From assembly GCA_049115955.1 (NCBI GenBank), contig JAGDZJ010000002.1, positions 1 through 64,000 of the forward strand: 64,000 bases of DNA, written 5' to 3'. The notes beneath the pieces were generated by a model, which saw only the letters and a program-made list of their open reading frames with translations, was not told where the DNA came from and searched no databases. Origin of the DNA: Salinispirillum sp049115955. Lineage in GTDB: Bacteria > Pseudomonadota > Gammaproteobacteria > Pseudomonadales > Natronospirillaceae. Made by a program: the position numbers and the translations under genes. Positions 61,439 to 64,000 of this stretch are shown here, piece by piece (position 1 is the first letter of the stretch; the number at the start of each line of letters is the position of its first letter).

Positions 61439-63568
61439 TTATTCCTCTGTCGCAGACAACTCAATCAAACAGGCGCTGGCAGGGTCTAAAACAGGTAACG
61501 CCAGACCGTGTCGTGCCAGTTGTCGTCCAGTTAATACAATAGACCCTTCACACCAGCTTGGCAACGTTTTCATACGATGATTTGTAACCGTTGGTGAAAA
61601 GGGCATCGACACGCGATAGCCCTGATCCGGCAGCAATCCGGTGATCTTTAACGGAGCAGGAACAGCGCGTTCCGGCATACCTTGCTGTGCCACGACAATG
61701 GAGGCGCGGCGCTGGTCTGCGGCGATGATGCCCGTTACGCGCAATTCGTTATCCGAGTAGTCCCACACACACAGTTGTCCAGTGTGCCACCAGTCGCGCT
61801 GCCGTTGATGCCAAGCTATGATGGCGGCTACGTCAGCGCGCTCTTCGGAGCTGAGCAAACGTACATCGGCCTCTAAGCCAAAATGGCCAAACAAGGCGGT
61901 CAATGATCGATACAGCAATGACGTGTCCCGAGATGTGGTATGGCTGTGTGCCGGCCCAATGTGTGCACCCATAACTTCCGGTGGCAGGAACAAACCAAAA
62001 CCCCATTGAATCATCTGGCGCTCTACGGGGTCGTTGCAGTCGCTGGCCCAAAAGCGATGCGCGTGCTGCAATATGGCGAAATCGATACGCCCGCCGCCAC
62101 TTGCACAGCTCTCGATTTCCACCAATGGGTGCGCGGCACGCACGCGCGCCAAGAGGGCATACACCCCCAGCACCTGCTGATGATAAGCCGCACTGCCCTG
62201 CGCATCGCCCGCCTGCACCAAATCACGATTCATATCCCACTTGATGTATCGTACGGGTACTTCGCGCAGCACGGCATCGATGTGGCTGAACAAATAGTCC
62301 TGCACCTCTTTACGGGCCAGATCCAACACCATCTGATAGCGCCCCAGAGGCTGTTCGCGCTCCGGCAGTTGCAACACCCATTCAGGGTGCGTGCGGTACA
62401 GGTCACTGTCGGGGTTTACCATTTCCGGTTCAAACCAGATGCCAAACTCCATACCTAAGTCGACGACATGCTGCGCCAGGGGGTTTAGACCATTAGGGTA
62501 CAGAGTTTTATCAATGGTCCAGTCACCCAGCCCAGCGCGGTCGTTACGACGCCCTTTGAACCAGCCGTCATCTAAAATGAAGCGCTCTACGCCGATGGAG
62601 TGTGCCGCCGTGGCAAGTTCTTTTAGATCGTCGGTATCGTGATTGAAGTAAACCGCTTCCCAGGTATTCAAATGCACAGGGCGCGGTTTATTTGGTTCTG
62701 GAAAGCTCAGAATGTGATCACGCACATGGCTATGAAACGCGCGCCGTATGCCGTTTAAGCCGTCATCAGAAAAGGCCACATATAGGGTTGCGCTGTCGTG
62801 CACACCGCCCGGAGCCAGCTCACATTCGTGCGGCATAAAGCCAATGCCTGCCTGGTAGCGCGTCGGCTGGAAGGTATCCACCACCAAGTGCTGTTGATGA
62901 TTCCCGCTCCACGCCAAATGCATGGCCATGACGTCGCCTTTAGCCTCGCTAAAACCCGGCGTACCCAGGACTAAGCCGGGGAAATGATCGTGTGACGTGC
63001 GGCCTTTGCGATTTTCCCAACTGTAATTATTGATCTGTACGCGCTGGCGCTGCGGCCGGAATTCCTGACACCAACGCCCGGTAAAGTGCAGCATTTCTTG
63101 CAGTTCGGCAGCCACCGGCACAGCGGCCTCAAGCGCCCGGACTTCAAGCGCCGTCGTACCCATGTTGGTCAAATGGTGTTGCAGCGTTAACACTGGCCGC
63201 TTTGGGTCAAGCGTCAACACGGTCGCCACTTCTAATGCCGGTTGCGTGGCGCGCTGAACTACCCGGCATTGCGTGGCACTGATGCGCTCAATAAGCACCA
63301 ACTGCAGATGCGGCAGCCAGTGACGACCGTCGCTGACGCTGAGCGCCGGACGTGACAACACACCTTCGCTGCCGGTCGGTAACAACGGTGTATTGATGCG
63401 TGGGTCCAAAAAAGCCTGAGGCACTGCACTGCTCACCGCCGCTTCCGTCGCGGCAAGGTCGTCATCGACCCCCAATGCAGGCCCCAGGTAAGCCCAGGAC
63501 AACCCCGTTTGTTCATCACCCGCCAATACGGCGCTGATGAATCCGTTGTTCAAATGTATGCGTTGCAT
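61439..63568 (-). CDS. Alpha-galactosidase (GH36)
   Basis: A 709-residue cytosolic enzyme. Conserved GH36 blocks: FILDDGWFKGRRND, nucleophile Asp in RYIKWDMNRDL (about 470), SCASGGGRID and the acid/base Asp in WASDCNDPVERQ (about 540). It releases galactose from melibiose, raffinose and similar sugars. It begins six bases after the permease stop. With the GH42 enzyme this allows the use of both anomers. Confidence 0.94.
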   Translation of the reverse strand: MQRIHLNNGFISAVLAGDEQTGLSWAYLGPALGVDDDLAATEAAVSSAVPQAFLDPRINTPLLPTGSEGVLSRPALSVSDGRHWLPHLQLVLIERISATQCRVVQRATQPALEVATVLTLDPKRPVLTLQHHLTNMGTTALEVRALEAAVPVAAELQEMLHFTGRWCQEFRPQRQRVQINNYSWENRKGRTSHDHFPGLVLGTPGFSEAKGDVMAMHLAWSGNHQQHLVVDTFQPTRYQAGIGFMPHECELAPGGVHDSATLYVAFSDDGLNGIRRAFHSHVRDHILSFPEPNKPRPVHLNTWEAVYFNHDTDDLKELATAAHSIGVERFILDDGWFKGRRNDRAGLGDWTIDKTLYPNGLNPLAQHVVDLGMEFGIWFEPEMVNPDSDLYRTHPEWVLQLPEREQPLGRYQMVLDLARKEVQDYLFSHIDAVLREVPVRYIKWDMNRDLVQAGDAQGSAAYHQQVLGVYALLARVRAAHPLVEIESCASGGGRIDFAILQHAHRFWASDCNDPVERQMIQWGFGLFLPPEVMGAHIGPAHSHTTSRDTSLLYRSLTALFGHFGLEADVRLLSSEERADVAAIIAWHQRQRDWWHTGQLCVWDYSDNELRVTGIIAADQRRASIVVAQQGMPERAVPAPLKITGLLPDQGYRVSMPFSPTVTNHRMKTLPSWCEGSIVLTGRQLARHGLALPVLDPASACLIELSATEE

Positions 63569-63574
63569 ACGCCG

Positions 63575-64000
63575 CTACCCCTTGGTCGCGCCCAGCGTTA
63601 AGCCGGCGATAAAGTGTTTTTGCATGATAAAGAACAAGGCCACCGGTGGCAGCGCCGCGACAATACTGCCCGCCGAAATAAGCTGCCACGAGGCCAACCA
63701 CTGACCTTTCAGCGCACTGATACCGGCAGTTACAGGGCGTACTTCATCACTTTGCATCAGCACCAGCGCCCAGAAATAGTCGTTCCAGACGAAGGTGAAG
63801 ATCAACACCACCAGAGCCGCCAACGCCGGACGCACCAGTGGCAACACGATGGTGAAGAAAATGCGGAATTCGCTCGCGCCTTCCAAACGTGCCGACTCAA
63901 TCAGCTCTTCCGGAATGTCGACCATGAAGTTACGCATAAACAGCGTACAGAAGCCCGTTTGAAAGGCGATGTGGAAAATCACCAAACCCTGAATGCTGTC
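63575..64000 (-). CDS. Carbohydrate ABC transporter permease, MalG type (partial)
   Basis: The C-terminal 141 codons of an inner-membrane permease; the gene continues past the window edge. The coupling loop PEELIESARLEGASEFRIF and the end HFIAGLTLGATKG are typical of MalG-like subunits. It is the most upstream visible gene of the galactoside operon; its MalF-like partner, and the operon promoter, lie outside. The ATPase may also be elsewhere. Confidence 0.93.
   Translation of the reverse strand, partial: DSIQGLVIFHIAFQTGFCTLFMRNFMVDIPEELIESARLEGASEFRIFFTIVLPLVRPALAALVVLIFTFVWNDYFWALVLMQSDEVRPVTAGISALKGQWLASWQLISAGSIVAALPPVALFFIMQKHFIAGLTLGATKG

Overview
The window looks like a chromosomal segment of a free-living, probably marine, gammaproteobacterium. 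GreB/Rnk-type, ModF, RraA, YccF, malate synthase G and Pho-box architecture all point that way. A relative of Saccharospirillum/Reinekea (Oceanospirillales) would fit, but the genus is inference. It has no rRNA, tRNA, CRISPR array, prophage or complete insertion sequence that I could see. It is ordinary chromosome with several small accessory patches.

Layout. 0-9 kb is a phosphorus-acquisition block. pstS (Pho box, own terminator) is followed by a chemoreceptor, then by a four-repeat Pho box driving an ABC importer of the PhnT2/PhnS2/PhnU2 type (binding-protein gene frameshifted) and a Na+/phosphate cotransporter. 8.8-12 kb holds a REC-HDOD gene broken by a nonsense codon and a periplasmic-sensor diguanylate cyclase. 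12-17 kb is a ureide/purine-catabolism block: allA-glcB-rraA diverging from xdhC-uraD, which turns ureidoglycolate-derived glyoxylate into malate. 17-21 kb has an MFS protein and an arsenic set (arsH, arsR, acr3) around a repeat-rich intergenic region. 21-30 kb is a patchwork of small stress and accessory genes: VOC protein, an ECF42-type sigma factor with its YCII, GFA and SRPBCC partners, a TetR-CPBP-CPBP operon with a perfect operator palindrome, a Bcr/CflA pump, and a relic of a second ECF sigma gene. 30-34.4 kb holds yccF, a HigBA toxin-antitoxin pair, and an SDR gene and a truncated SDR copy that flank a divergent BioY paralogue, then a CPBP protease.

34.4-41.6 kb contains a LysR regulator diverging from two translationally coupled GH13 alpha-glucosidases, then modABC (molybdate uptake, plausibly feeding the xanthine dehydrogenase served by XdhC). 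41.6-46 kb holds a 1-Cys peroxiredoxin, Rnk, an orphan terminator that may end a small RNA, a hydrolase fused to a membrane domain, a DCC-family protein and an SH3-like gene remnant. 46-51.3 kb holds chrA, two divergent MFS transporters and a persulfide dioxygenase-rhodanese fusion; a TTAGA-type palindrome stands in front of both the MFS pair and the dioxygenase. 51.3-56 kb is the biotin ECF transporter (ATPase, EcfT, BioY), sseA and modF. 56-64 kb is a galactoside-use operon on the minus strand: ABC permease (cut by the window edge), GH36 alpha-galactosidase, GH42 beta-galactosidase, sugar-binding protein, and then a chemoreceptor.

The most notable structures are: the two 11-bp-phased Pho boxes; the gene lesions at 4.5 kb and 9.87 kb; two palindromic elements 33 kb apart with a conserved core but different, self-complementary arms, both lying between convergent genes; the BioY paralogue framed by SDR copies; and the orphan transcript candidate at 42.9-43.25 kb.
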